Of a DNA stretch of 64,000 bases, positions 33,221-41,546 are shown one piece after another; the stretch's first letter is position 1; each line of letters starts with the position of its first letter. The DNA comes from JADLHS01 sp044225555 (lineage in GTDB: Bacteria; Verrucomicrobiota; Verrucomicrobiia; Limisphaerales; JADLHS01), in the NCBI GenBank assembly GCA_044225555.1, contig JBGAIM010000003.1, forward strand, positions 1-64,000, read 5' to 3'. The notes below the pieces were generated by a model that was not told where the DNA came from, searched no databases, and was given only the letters and a program-made list of their open reading frames with translations. The position numbers were made by a program, and so were the translations under genes.

Positions 33221-33460
33221 ATGCGCAAGGCGAAACCATCGCGGATTGATTTGATGCTGGCCGGGGTTTGCCAAAACTGCCCGGTCTGCCGGCGCGCCCG
33301 GCGGCAACAAAGCGGCCTCGCGTTTCGGCTGGTGCAGCAAGTCGAAGCGAGGCTGTGCCCGTTCTGCCGCGCCTACGAACGGGTCCATGGCCGGAAAGCA
33401 CACATGGCGGTGGGTGTTCATCAATCGTCCCCACAACGCAAATCCCCGCGCACTCCATGA
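33221..33460 (+). CDS. Small Cys-rich protein with CxxCPxC and CPxC motifs
   Basis: A 79-residue cytoplasmic protein. Cys residues are arranged CQNCPVCRRARRQQ and, later, LCPFCRAYERVHGRKAH, a likely zinc or Fe-S site. The first 60 residues look conserved in style; the last 15 are low-complexity. It begins two bases after the TrmO stop and overlaps the decarboxylase gene by ATGA, so it is an authentic operon member. No family name is recognised and no function can be assigned. Confidence 0.7.
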   Translation: MRKAKPSRIDLMLAGVCQNCPVCRRARRQQSGLAFRLVQQVEARLCPFCRAYERVHGRKAHMAVGVHQSSPQRKSPRTP

Positions 33461-34155
33461 AAGCGAATGCTAGAGCCTATGAAGCCGCGCGCCGCGTTAT
33501 CGGAGGCGCGTTGGGGTGGCTGTTGCTCTTCCTGGCGGGTGCAGTTCTGGCGCTGTGGCTGAAATCGTGGTTTGCCATCGTTGCGCTGGCGGGGGCGGGC
33601 GTCTGGGTGTTCTTCTCGCTTTTCACGATCTACTTCTTCCGCGATCCCGAGCTGCGCGTGCCGACGGCGCCGGAAGCCGTGGTGTCGCCCGCTCATGGTC
33701 TGGTGGATTGCGTGGAGGAGGTAGCTGAACTGGATTTCATGGGCGGCGCGTGCCGCCGTGTCTCGATTTTCCTCTCGGTGTTCGACGTGCATGTTCAAAA
33801 CGCACCCCTGGCCGGGAAGATCAGTTTCTTGAAGTATCAACCCGGCCAGTTCCTGAGTGCGCTGAAGACCGAATCCGCGAAGCACAACGAAAATATGCTC
33901 ATCGGCATCGAGTCCAGCGAGCGGCCGGGTGAGCGAATTGCCGTGCGGCAGATCGCCGGCCTGCTGGCCCGCCGGGTGGTTACGTGGGTCAACTTGGGCG
34001 ACGTCGTCACGCGCGGCCAGCGGTTGGGTTTGATTCAGTACGGCTCACGCTGTGACCTTTATCTGCCGATGTCGTTCGAGGTCGCCGTCCGACCGGGCGA
34101 CCGGGTGGTTGGCGGCGAGACGGTTTCAGCGACGCGACCAAGGAGGGTGGCGTGA
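33457..34155 (+). CDS. psd: Phosphatidylserine decarboxylase proenzyme (archaeal-type, short)
   Basis: Makes phosphatidylethanolamine from phosphatidylserine at the membrane. Two N-terminal membrane segments (about 14-36 and 38-60) are followed by FFRDPELRVP, VSPAHGLVD, FLSVFDVHVQNAP and the self-cleavage site QYGSRCDLYLP (Gly 196-Ser 197, from which the pyruvoyl group forms). The length of 232 residues fits the short class. It overlaps both neighbours. Its presence in a metal and redox operon is unexplained; it may be the only copy or an accessory one. Confidence 0.92.
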   Translation: MKANARAYEAARRVIGGALGWLLLFLAGAVLALWLKSWFAIVALAGAGVWVFFSLFTIYFFRDPELRVPTAPEAVVSPAHGLVDCVEEVAELDFMGGACRRVSIFLSVFDVHVQNAPLAGKISFLKYQPGQFLSALKTESAKHNENMLIGIESSERPGERIAVRQIAGLLARRVVTWVNLGDVVTRGQRLGLIQYGSRCDLYLPMSFEVAVRPGDRVVGGETVSATRPRRVA

Positions 34156-36155
34156 GAGTCACCTCCCATGTTGAACATCTGCATGACCACGGTCCGGACG
34201 GGGCGTGCGCCTGCGGTGAGCATCATTCACATGCGGAGGTCCAACTGGCCCGAACGCTGGTCGGGATTGTCCTGGTGATCAACTCATACATTTTCGAGTG
34301 GCTGTTCGATCCCCATGGCGCAGTGGCTGCGGCCAGCGCCTTGCTCGGCGCGGTGGTGCTGGGATTTCCCATCATCTGGGTGGCTGCCAAGGATCTCCGA
34401 AAGGGCGCGCTGAATACCAATGCACTCGTGGCGTTGGCGGTCATTGCCCTGTTTGCGTCGGCTCATTATCAGGAGGCGGGGATTGTTTCGTTCTTCATGC
34501 TCTTGGGACAAATCATCGAAACGCGCACCGCTGCGGGCGCGTTGGCCTCCATCCATTCTCTGATCAAGCTCACGCCTACCAAGGCGCGACGCATTACCGG
34601 CTCGGAGGAACACGAGGTTGCCGTTCAGGAGTTGGGCGTGGGCGATCTCATCCGCGTGCGACCGGGCGACAATGTGGCCGCTGACGGCGTCATCGTGAAC
34701 GGGCAAGGCTCGTTCAACCAGGCCACCATCACGGGCGAGTCGTTGCCGGTGGACAAACAATCGGGTGATGAAGTTTTCGCCGGCACCGTCAATCTGACCG
34801 GCGTGCTCGAAGTCCGTGTCACCCGAGCCGGGCAGGACACCACACTGGGACGCGTGCGTGATTTGATTCTGGCGGCGGAGAAAACCAAGTTGCCCATCGT
34901 GCGGATCATTGACCAGTACATGGGATTCTACACGCCGCTCGTGCTGGCCATTGGCGGACTGGTGTGGACGTTCACGCATGATCTGGGTCGCGTGGTTTCA
35001 GTGTTTATCGTGTCGTGCCCTTGCGCCTTCGTGCTGGCCATGCCCACCGCGATGGTGGCGGCGCTGTCCGCCGCCGCGCGGCTGGGAATTCTCATCAAGA
35101 ACGTCGGTGACCTCGAACTGGCCGCCAAGATCACGGCCTTCGTGTTCGACAAAACTGGCACGCTTACGACCGGCAAACTCGCGGTGAGCCGGCTTGCGCC
35201 ACTGGGCGACGTCACTCCGGCGGAGTTGTTGCGGGTGGCGGCTTCAGCGGAGCAATTCAGCAACCATCCAACGGCGAAAGCGCTGGTGCAACTGGCCGGG
35301 GAAGCCGGCGTGCCGCTGCTGCAACCTGCCGGTTTCAGTGAGGCAGCCGGCCGGGGGGTCAAAGCGGATTTGAACGGAGACCACGTCGTAATTGGCCGCG
35401 CCCGGTGGTTGCAGGACAACGGCGTGGACGGCGGTTTTCTGGACTCGGTGGATCTCGACGAGGCCGAGGGGTGGAGTTTGATTTTTGTCGCGCGCAATCA
35501 GCGCTGCATCGGCTGGGTGGGTTTGGCGGACCAGACCCGAGCGGAAGCGAAGGAGTCGCTCGAGGAACTGAAGCTCCATGGCGTGCGCCGCGTGGCAATG
35601 GTAAGTGGCGATCGTCAACCCGTCGCCAGTCGCGTGGCCCACGACATCGGCTGCGAAGAAGTCGTGGGCGATTGCCTGCCGCAGAACAAAGTGGACTTCG
35701 TCCGTCAACTTCGCGCCAAGGGCTATCGCGTGGCGGTCGTCGGTGATGGCGTCAATGACGCCCCGGCGCTGGCGGCGGGCGACCTCGGCATCGCCATGGG
35801 TGCCGCCGGCAGCGAAGTGGCCATTCACAGTGCGACGATCGCCCTCATGAATAATGACCTGCGCCGCTTGCCGTTTCTGGTGCAGCTTTCCCGCGAAACG
35901 CGCAACATCATCAATCAGAATTTCCTGATCGGCATCGGTTTTGTGCTCGGAGGCATCACGCTCAGTGCGCTGGATTTCATCACTCCCGTGGTGGCGGCCA
36001 TCTTCCATGTCGCCGGCTCGTTGCTTGTGGTCTTCAACAGTTTCCGCCTGATGCGATTGGGCGAAGAGCTGGAGCCGCATCAGCCCGCCACATCGGCCCC
36101 GACCGAGGAGGAATTTGCCGCCGGGCATCCGCAACTTCAACCCGTCCATTCATGA
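34152..36155 (+). CDS. P1B-type heavy-metal ATPase
   Basis: A 667-residue metal-exporting P-type ATPase. The N-terminus has no HMA domain but a His/Cys-rich stretch (HVEHLHDHGPDGACACGEHH). Core motifs are the actuator loop ITGESLP, the transmembrane metal site SCPCAFVLAMPTAM, the phosphorylation site VFDKTGTLTTGK and the hinge GDGVNDAPALAAGDLGIAMG. The GTG at 34152 overlaps the preceding stop and has AGGAGGG five bases upstream. The CPC motif fits Cu(I) or Zn/Cd classes; the ZIP partner gene next to it slightly favours zinc or a similar divalent ion. Confidence 0.93.
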   Translation: MRVTSHVEHLHDHGPDGACACGEHHSHAEVQLARTLVGIVLVINSYIFEWLFDPHGAVAAASALLGAVVLGFPIIWVAAKDLRKGALNTNALVALAVIALFASAHYQEAGIVSFFMLLGQIIETRTAAGALASIHSLIKLTPTKARRITGSEEHEVAVQELGVGDLIRVRPGDNVAADGVIVNGQGSFNQATITGESLPVDKQSGDEVFAGTVNLTGVLEVRVTRAGQDTTLGRVRDLILAAEKTKLPIVRIIDQYMGFYTPLVLAIGGLVWTFTHDLGRVVSVFIVSCPCAFVLAMPTAMVAALSAAARLGILIKNVGDLELAAKITAFVFDKTGTLTTGKLAVSRLAPLGDVTPAELLRVAASAEQFSNHPTAKALVQLAGEAGVPLLQPAGFSEAAGRGVKADLNGDHVVIGRARWLQDNGVDGGFLDSVDLDEAEGWSLIFVARNQRCIGWVGLADQTRAEAKESLEELKLHGVRRVAMVSGDRQPVASRVAHDIGCEEVVGDCLPQNKVDFVRQLRAKGYRVAVVGDGVNDAPALAAGDLGIAMGAAGSEVAIHSATIALMNNDLRRLPFLVQLSRETRNIINQNFLIGIGFVLGGITLSALDFITPVVAAIFHVAGSLLVVFNSFRLMRLGEELEPHQPATSAPTEEEFAAGHPQLQPVHS

Positions 36156-37132
36156 ACTCTCTTTTGAATTCCCCGACCATCCTCTTGGTAGCTTATTGCC
36201 TGCTGGCCTTGCTCGCCGCCTTGCTGGGCGGAGTGTTGCCCACGCTCGTCCGCCTGACGCACACGCGTCTGCAATTGGCCATCAGCTTCGTCGGAGGACT
36301 GATGCTCGGGCTGTCGCTGCTGGGGATGATGCCACACGCATTGCATCAAGTCGGCTCGGTTCCTGAAACCGTGGCGTGGTTGCTGGCAGGTTTTCTGGTC
36401 ATGTTCTTTCTGCAACGCTTTATGCCGTTCCATCACCACGATGTGGCCGAGGGCAGTCCGATGGAGCCCTGCGGCCACACCCATTCGCTCGCCGAAAGTT
36501 CCGCCCGCAGTTTGAGTTGGGCGGGCGTGGCGGTGGGTTTGTCGCTGCACTCCATTTTTGATGGCTTGGCCATGGCGGCGGCGGTAGCCGCGGGCCATCA
36601 GACGCAGAGCGGCGCACTCGGACTGGGCACGGCGCTGGCGGTCATCCTCCACAAGCCCTTTGGCGCGCTGGCCATCAGCACCTTAATGATGGCCAGTCAC
36701 ACAACTCGCAACGTCCAACGACTGGTGATCCTTGCGTTCGCCCTCGTGACGCCGCTTGGGGCGTTGCTCTTCCTCCTCGGCGCGGGACACCTGGCGCATT
36801 CGCATCCTGCCTGGGTGGGCGCGGCGTTGGCGTTTTGCGCGGGAACATTCCTCTGCATTGCCTGCGCGGACCTGTTGCCGGAATTGCAGTTTCATTCCCA
36901 CGACCGGGTGACACTTTCATTGGCCCTGCTGGCGGGAATTGGTTTGGCGGTGTTGATCGCCCGCTTCGGTCATGTGCATCAGGAGCCCGGTCATCCGCAC
37001 GATGAGAAGGCTGTCACTCCTGCCGCAGCTGCCGGGGCACACCGACAGACTGCCAGGACAACATTTGCTAACGCAAATCTTGCGTGTCCAGTCTTGTTAA
37101 TATCACAATCCTCCTGCGTATGGACGTGCTGA
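36152..37132 (+). CDS. ZIP-family metal transporter
   Basis: A 326-residue integral membrane carrier with about eight hydrophobic segments. TM4 contains GLSLHSIFDGLAMAAAV (HSxxDG) and TM5 ILHKPFGALAIS (HKPxG), the binuclear metal site of ZIP proteins. A His-rich loop (FHHHDVAEG, CGHTHS) lies between segments 3 and 4. The last 35 residues after HPHDEKAV are unusual and run into the cydA region, so the true end of the functional domain is near residue 290. It overlaps the ATPase gene by ATGA. Zinc or iron uptake is inferred. Confidence 0.88.
   Translation: MNSLLNSPTILLVAYCLLALLAALLGGVLPTLVRLTHTRLQLAISFVGGLMLGLSLLGMMPHALHQVGSVPETVAWLLAGFLVMFFLQRFMPFHHHDVAEGSPMEPCGHTHSLAESSARSLSWAGVAVGLSLHSIFDGLAMAAAVAAGHQTQSGALGLGTALAVILHKPFGALAISTLMMASHTTRNVQRLVILAFALVTPLGALLFLLGAGHLAHSHPAWVGAALAFCAGTFLCIACADLLPELQFHSHDRVTLSLALLAGIGLAVLIARFGHVHQEPGHPHDEKAVTPAAAAGAHRQTARTTFANANLACPVLLISQSSCVWTC
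37063..37078. promoter_or_regulatory. Inverted repeat ATTTGC-TAAC-GCAAAT before cydA
   Basis: Perfect 6-base arms with a four-base spacer, 42 bases upstream of the cydA ATG, inside the tail of the ZIP frame. The TTGC-N4-GCAA layout resembles the core of the palindrome at 19527 and also the general shape of CRP/FNR-type sites. It is a candidate operator for oxygen or redox control of the bd oxidase. Confidence 0.4.
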
Positions 37133-38496
37133 TACTGTCCCGTCTCCAGTTCGCGGCCACGATTTCGTTTCACTACATTTACCCGCCGCTCAGTATCGGT
37201 CTGGGGGTGATGCTGGTCCTCATCGAGGGGTTGTGGCTGTGGACCAAGAATCCACTTTACCATCAGATGGCGCGGTTTTGGACCAAGGTCTTCGCGCTCA
37301 CGTTCGCCATCGGGGTCGCGACCGGGATTGTGATGGAGTTTGAGTTTGGTACAAACTGGGCCACGTATTCGCGCTACGTGGGCGACGTTTTCGGCAGCGC
37401 GCTGGCGGCGGAGGGCATCTTCGCGTTCTTCCTCGAATCCGGTTTTCTCGCGGTGCTGCTGTTCGGTTGGGACAAGGTCGGGCGCAAAATGCACTTCTTC
37501 GCCACCTGCATGGTCTGTCTCGGCGCGCACTTCAGTGCCATCTGGATCGTGGTGGCCAATTCGTGGATGCAGACGCCCGCGGGTTTTCACATCGTTGGCG
37601 AGGGAATGAAAGCCCGCGCCGAGATCACGGATTTCTGGGCCATGGTATTCAATCCGTCTTCCATGGACCGTTTGTTTCACACGCTCTGTGGCGCCTGGCA
37701 GGCGGGCGCGTTCCTCGTCGTGAGCGTGAGCGCGTGGTATTTGTTGAAGCGGAAACACGAGACCTTTGCCAAGGCTTCGATGCGAGTGGGACTGGTGGTC
37801 GGTCTGGTGGCGTCGCTGCTACAACTGGTCACTGGCCACACCAGTGCGCAAGGCGTGGCGAAAAACCAGCCCGTCAAACTGGCGGCTTTCGAGGGACTCT
37901 ACGAGACGACCGCGAATGCGCCGCTGACGCTGTTCGGATGGGTGGATGAGAAGAACGAGCAGGTCATCGGTCCCGCGATTCCGGGCATGTTGAGCTTTCT
38001 TGCCCACAACGACCGCGCGAAGGCCGTCACCGGCTTGCGCGAAGGCGCGCCGGATCCGAAAGATCGCCCGCCGGTGAATTTTTCGTTTCAGATGTTTCAC
38101 CTCATGGTGGCGATTGGCTTCGGCATGATCGCCGTGGCCGCGTTCGGCGCCTTCTTCTGCTGGCGGGAGGTGTTGTTCCAGAAGCGTTGGATGCTTTGGG
38201 TGCTGGTGTTATCAGTGCTCGGGCCACAGATCGCCAATCAAGCGGGCTGGTTTGCCGCTGAGGTGGGGCGGCAACCGTGGATCGTCCAGAACTTGATGCG
38301 AACGTCGGAAGGATTGTCCGCCGTCGTGAAAGCGGAGGCGGTGCTCGGCTCGCTGATTTTGTTCACGTTCATCTACCTCCTGCTGTTTGCCGTGTTCGTA
38401 TATCTGCTCAACGACAAAATCCAGCACGGCCCGGATGAGGCGGACTTGAAACCCACCGGCAAACTGGCCGAGGCCATAGGAGGGCAACGCGCATGA
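37120..38496 (+). CDS. cydA: Cytochrome bd ubiquinol oxidase subunit I
   Basis: Haem-bearing subunit of the bd-type quinol oxidase, a high-affinity terminal oxidase of low-oxygen growth. Visible hallmarks are the N-terminal RLQFAATISFHYIYPPLSIGLGV, the ALTFAIGVATGIVMEFEFG region, LESGFLAVLLFGWDKV and GWFAAEVGRQPWIVQNLMRTSEG. The length is 458 residues with a moderate Q-loop. The frame is open back to 37084, but the ATG at 37120 (MDVLILSRLQF) is the usual CydA start. cydB follows after a repeat-bearing 241-base gap. Confidence 0.95.
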   Translation: MDVLILSRLQFAATISFHYIYPPLSIGLGVMLVLIEGLWLWTKNPLYHQMARFWTKVFALTFAIGVATGIVMEFEFGTNWATYSRYVGDVFGSALAAEGIFAFFLESGFLAVLLFGWDKVGRKMHFFATCMVCLGAHFSAIWIVVANSWMQTPAGFHIVGEGMKARAEITDFWAMVFNPSSMDRLFHTLCGAWQAGAFLVVSVSAWYLLKRKHETFAKASMRVGLVVGLVASLLQLVTGHTSAQGVAKNQPVKLAAFEGLYETTANAPLTLFGWVDEKNEQVIGPAIPGMLSFLAHNDRAKAVTGLREGAPDPKDRPPVNFSFQMFHLMVAIGFGMIAVAAFGAFFCWREVLFQKRWMLWVLVLSVLGPQIANQAGWFAAEVGRQPWIVQNLMRTSEGLSAVVKAEAVLGSLILFTFIYLLLFAVFVYLLNDKIQHGPDEADLKPTGKLAEAIGGQRA

Positions 38497-38536
38497 ACAG
38501 TAACTACCGTATCCATCGGCTGGCACGCGGTCGAAG

Positions 38537-38662
38537 TTTGGACTGCGGCGGGAAGCGAAGCGCCACGCCGCTTTACGAGCGCACGAGAACTCACACTCAC
38601 TCGAATCATTGTCGCCCGGGTGAAAGCGCCGTCGTCGCTGCGCTTTGCCGGCGCAGTCCAAG
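38537..38662. repeat. MITE-like repeat C between cydA and cydB
   Basis: Terminal inverted repeats start TTTGGACTGCGGCGGGAAGC on the left, and on the right the complement reads CTTGGACTGCGCCGGCAAAG. The arms continue imperfectly for about 40 bases (CGCCGC and similar). The interior is about 45 bp, GC-rich and non-coding. The type (TTGGACTGCGGCGG ends) is familiar from Verrucomicrobial genomes. It lies inside what is normally one operon. Confidence 0.8.
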
Positions 38663-38737
38663 GCGATTCCGGATTCGCACGGGCGGCCTTGATTCGGGTT
38701 TATTAGTGTTCATTCGTGGTTTCAACTTTTGCCTCGC

Positions 38738-39769
38738 ATGAACTTCGGCAATCTCGATCTCAACACCGTCTGGTTTCTGCTCATCGGCGTGCTGTTCACC
38801 GGCTACGCGATGCTGGACGGTTTCGATCTCGGGGTTGGCGCGCTGCATCTGTTCACCAAGAAAGATGAGGAGCGACGGATCCTGCTCAATGCCATCGGCC
38901 CGGTCTGGGACGGCAACGAAGTCTGGCTCGTAACCGGCGGTGGCGCGCTGTTCGCGGCGTTTCCGAATGTATATGCAACCGTGTTCTCCGGATTCTACTT
39001 TGCGTTCGTGCTGCTGCTGGTGGCGCTGATCTTTCGCGCGGTGGCCATCGAGTTCCGCAGCAAACAGCCGATGCGCTGGTGGCGGCAGATGTGGGACATC
39101 GGGTTTGCCTGCGGCAGTCTGCTCTCCAGCTTTCTGATCGGCGTGGCGATGGGCAACATCGCGTGGGGCGTGCCGATTGACGCGCGCGGCGAGTATGCCG
39201 GCACCTTCTGGACGCTGTTGCGACCGTATCCAATCCTGCTTGGCATCACGACGGTATCGCTATTCATGATGCACGGGGCCATTTACGCCGTGATGAAGAC
39301 GGAAGGGGAGTTGCACGACAAACTGCGCGGCTGGATCAACAACACCATCATCTTCTTCATCGTCTGTTACGCGATCATGACGATGGCCACTCTAATTTAC
39401 GTGCCGCATATGGCGGCGCGACTCCGCGCGCATCCGTGGTTGTTCAGCATCGCGCTGGTGAACATGCTCGCGATTGCCAACATTCCGCGCGAAATCTCCC
39501 TCCGCCGGGACGGTCGTGCCTTTGTTTCTTCGTGCATAGCGATGATCGCGTTGATGACGCTGTTTGGCCTGGAGATGTATCCCAACCTCGTTCTCAGCAA
39601 TCCCGAGGTGGCGAACAGCCTGACGATTCACAACGCCGCCTCCTCGCAAAAAACCCTTGGCATCATGCTCACCATTGCGCTCATTGGCGTGCCCATCGTG
39701 CTCGCCTACACGGTCAGCATCTATTGGATTTTCCGGGGCAAAGTGAAACTCGACAAAATGAGCTATTGA
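38738..39769 (+). CDS. cydB: Cytochrome bd ubiquinol oxidase subunit II
   Basis: Partner of CydA, with nine hydrophobic segments. Family motifs are VLFTGYAMLDGFDLGVGAL, GPVWDGNEVWLVTGGGALFAAFP and FRSKQPMRWWRQMWD. The length of 343 residues is normal. The ATG at 38738 (MNFGNLDLNTVWF) is chosen; an upstream TTG adds three residues. Transcription from the cydA promoter must cross repeat C, which may reduce or modulate it. Confidence 0.95.
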   Translation: MNFGNLDLNTVWFLLIGVLFTGYAMLDGFDLGVGALHLFTKKDEERRILLNAIGPVWDGNEVWLVTGGGALFAAFPNVYATVFSGFYFAFVLLLVALIFRAVAIEFRSKQPMRWWRQMWDIGFACGSLLSSFLIGVAMGNIAWGVPIDARGEYAGTFWTLLRPYPILLGITTVSLFMMHGAIYAVMKTEGELHDKLRGWINNTIIFFIVCYAIMTMATLIYVPHMAARLRAHPWLFSIALVNMLAIANIPREISLRRDGRAFVSSCIAMIALMTLFGLEMYPNLVLSNPEVANSLTIHNAASSQKTLGIMLTIALIGVPIVLAYTVSIYWIFRGKVKLDKMSY

Positions 39770-39815
39770 GCCATCAGACTTTCGGCATGAGCATCTCAGA
39801 TTCACGCCCGCTGTT

Positions 39816-40271
39816 ATGACAAGCCGCTTTGCCCAGCGCGGCGGATGGTGGGTGGTTGGACAATTCATCCTCATGGTTGCCGTCGCGGTCCTGGGTATCG
39901 TCTGTCGCGATGAATCGGAACATTTCCTCTTTTTCCTTTGCGGCTTGGTCTTCCTGACGGCTTCTGCGATGTGTGGCATTGCCGGCACTTTGGCCTTGGG
40001 TCGAAAACTCACACCATTTCCCAAACCCGCCGCTAAATCGAAACTCGTTCAGCATGGAATTTACAGCCTGATGCGCCACCCCCTTTATACCGCCGTCTTT
40101 TGCGCCGCTGCTGGCTGGTCGCTGATTCGCGGAAGCTGGCTGGCACTGGCTGCTTCATTGGTTCTGGCACTCTTCTTTGATGCGAAAGCGCGACGCGAGG
40201 AACGCTGGCTGCGACAACAGTTCCCCGATTACGACTGCTATGCTCAGCAGGTCCGTCGTTTTATTCCCTAG
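39816..40271 (+). CDS. Isoprenylcysteine methyltransferase-family membrane protein
   Basis: A 151-residue membrane protein with about four hydrophobic segments and the ICMT/PEMT-like signature LVQHGIYSLMRHPLYTAVF, plus the C-terminal EERWLRQQFPDYDCYAQQVRRFIP. Members methylate lipids or small molecules; the substrate here is unknown. It lies 46 bases downstream of cydB and may be in the same transcript. Confidence 0.85.
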   Translation: MTSRFAQRGGWWVVGQFILMVAVAVLGIVCRDESEHFLFFLCGLVFLTASAMCGIAGTLALGRKLTPFPKPAAKSKLVQHGIYSLMRHPLYTAVFCAAAGWSLIRGSWLALAASLVLALFFDAKARREERWLRQQFPDYDCYAQQVRRFIP

Positions 40272-40320
40272 ATTTACTGACGGCGCGCGGAGGTTAATCG
40301 TCCGGCGGTGCAAGTTGGCC

Positions 40321-40348
40321 TGTAGCTTTTCGGAGTCTTGTGGCTCGG
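40321..40348 (+). promoter_or_regulatory. Putative ECF-type promoter motif, copy 4 (zf-HC2/USP)
   Basis: A block from TGTAGCTTTTCGG to TGTGGCTCGG is nearly the same as those at 14766 and 42340. It ends 19 bases before the ATG at 40368, whose product resembles an anti-sigma zinc-binding domain. Confidence 0.5.
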
Positions 40349-40367
40349 AATTGTCAGAGAGCGACAC

Positions 40368-40697
40368 ATGAAGTGCGAAGAGCTGCTGGCAATGTTGAAT
40401 GAATACGTGGACGGGGAGATTGACCCATCCGTCTGCCGCGAGTTCGAGCAGCACATGGCCGGCTGCAACCCTTGCAAGGTGGTTGTGGACAACGTCCGCA
40501 AAACGATCACCCTCTACAAGGCGGGGCAGCCCTACGAGTTGCCGCTGGCATTTCAAGAGCGACTGCACGCCGTCTTACGCGAACGATGGAAGGAAACGCG
40601 TCAGGCAAGTCGCCCCAACAACGGCCTTCCAAGAAACGATCAAACCCATGAAAACTCCGACTGCCTTTCACCCCTCCAGCATCCTATGCCCCGTTGA
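40368..40697 (+). CDS. zf-HC2 anti-sigma-like protein
   Basis: A 109-residue protein with the putative zinc-finger of anti-sigma factors: MKCEELLAMLNEYVDGEIDP, then EFEQHMAGCNPCKVVVDNV (H-x3-C-x2-C). There is no membrane segment, so it would act in the cytoplasm. The sigma factor it might bind is not encoded next to it. An ECF-type motif lies immediately upstream, which fits autoregulation of such systems. The last 17 codons overlap the start of the universal stress gene by 50 bases in another frame, suggesting that the C-terminus is not constrained. Confidence 0.8.
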   Translation: MKCEELLAMLNEYVDGEIDPSVCREFEQHMAGCNPCKVVVDNVRKTITLYKAGQPYELPLAFQERLHAVLRERWKETRQASRPNNGLPRNDQTHENSDCLSPLQHPMPR

Positions 40698-41541
40698 CTT
40701 CGGCGAGCTATCGGACCTGGCCTTGAAATACTCCGCAGCCGGAGCGCGGGTGTTTGACGCCACACTCGTTGTGTTTCACGCGGCGCGGTTTGAGTTGCCC
40801 GCCTATTTCACCAGTGCGCAGGCGGAGGCGTTAAAGCGACAACATCGGGATCAACAAAAGCAGGTGAAAGACTTCGTGCGTCTCCACACCCGGAAGGTGC
40901 TCGGTCCGGAGACGGGCCGGATTCGCCTTCAATTCGAGACGGCGGACACGCATCCGGTGGATGCCACGCTGGCCGCCGCCCGGAAGAGCAAGGCGGGCCT
41001 GGTGGTCATGGGCACGCATGGGCGAGGCGGAGCGAAGCGGCTCTGGCTTGGATCGGTTGCAGAGAATGTGATTCGCCAGTCGGATGTACCGGTATTCGTC
41101 GTGCGGCAGAAACAGCATGAGTTTATCAACACCTCCAACCCGCAGTCCGCGCCCGGCCTGGCGACCATTTTGTGCCCGGTCAATTTCACCGGAGCGTCGC
41201 GCTCGGCCCTTGGGCACGCGGTGTCGCTCGCGCAACAGTTTAAGGCCCGGTTGATCGTCCCCTGCATCATCGAATCCGGCGATGAGCGGAGTATTGCCGA
41301 AGCCAGGCGAGAATTGGCGACGTGGCTGGATGAAACGGCGGCAAGAGAATTCGATGCTCAAATCGTTACAAAAAGGGGGAAGGCGGCGGAACAAATCGTG
41401 TCGCTGGCGGCACAAACAAAAGCCGATCTGGTGGTCATGGGCGCGCAACGACGTAGTTCACTTCAGACCTGGCTTTCGGGTGATACTACGGAATCGGTCC
41501 TGCGCCACGCCCCTGCGCCAGTCCTGGTCGTGCCGCATTAA
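40648..41541 (+). CDS. Universal stress protein, tandem UspA domains
   Basis: A 297-residue protein of two UspA-like domains. Each begins with the strand ILCPVDF or ILCPVNF and each holds a nucleotide-binding-type motif: VVMGTHGRGGAKRLWLGSVAENVIRQSDVP in the first (G-2x-G-9x-G), a weaker VVMGAQRRSSLQTWLSGDTTESVLRHAPAPVLVV in the second. The ATG at 40648 (MKTPTAFHPSSIL) is the domain start. It probably responds to stress under the ECF-like motif at 40321, and the sulfite exporter follows five bases later. Confidence 0.9.
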   Translation: MKTPTAFHPSSILCPVDFGELSDLALKYSAAGARVFDATLVVFHAARFELPAYFTSAQAEALKRQHRDQQKQVKDFVRLHTRKVLGPETGRIRLQFETADTHPVDATLAAARKSKAGLVVMGTHGRGGAKRLWLGSVAENVIRQSDVPVFVVRQKQHEFINTSNPQSAPGLATILCPVNFTGASRSALGHAVSLAQQFKARLIVPCIIESGDERSIAEARRELATWLDETAAREFDAQIVTKRGKAAEQIVSLAAQTKADLVVMGAQRRSSLQTWLSGDTTESVLRHAPAPVLVVPH

Positions 41542-41546
41542 AGCTC

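Noticed and set aside
38521..38536. TGGCACG-like sequence after cydA
   Set aside because: The second box is missing at the ten-base distance (AA instead of GC), so it is not a -24/-12 promoter.
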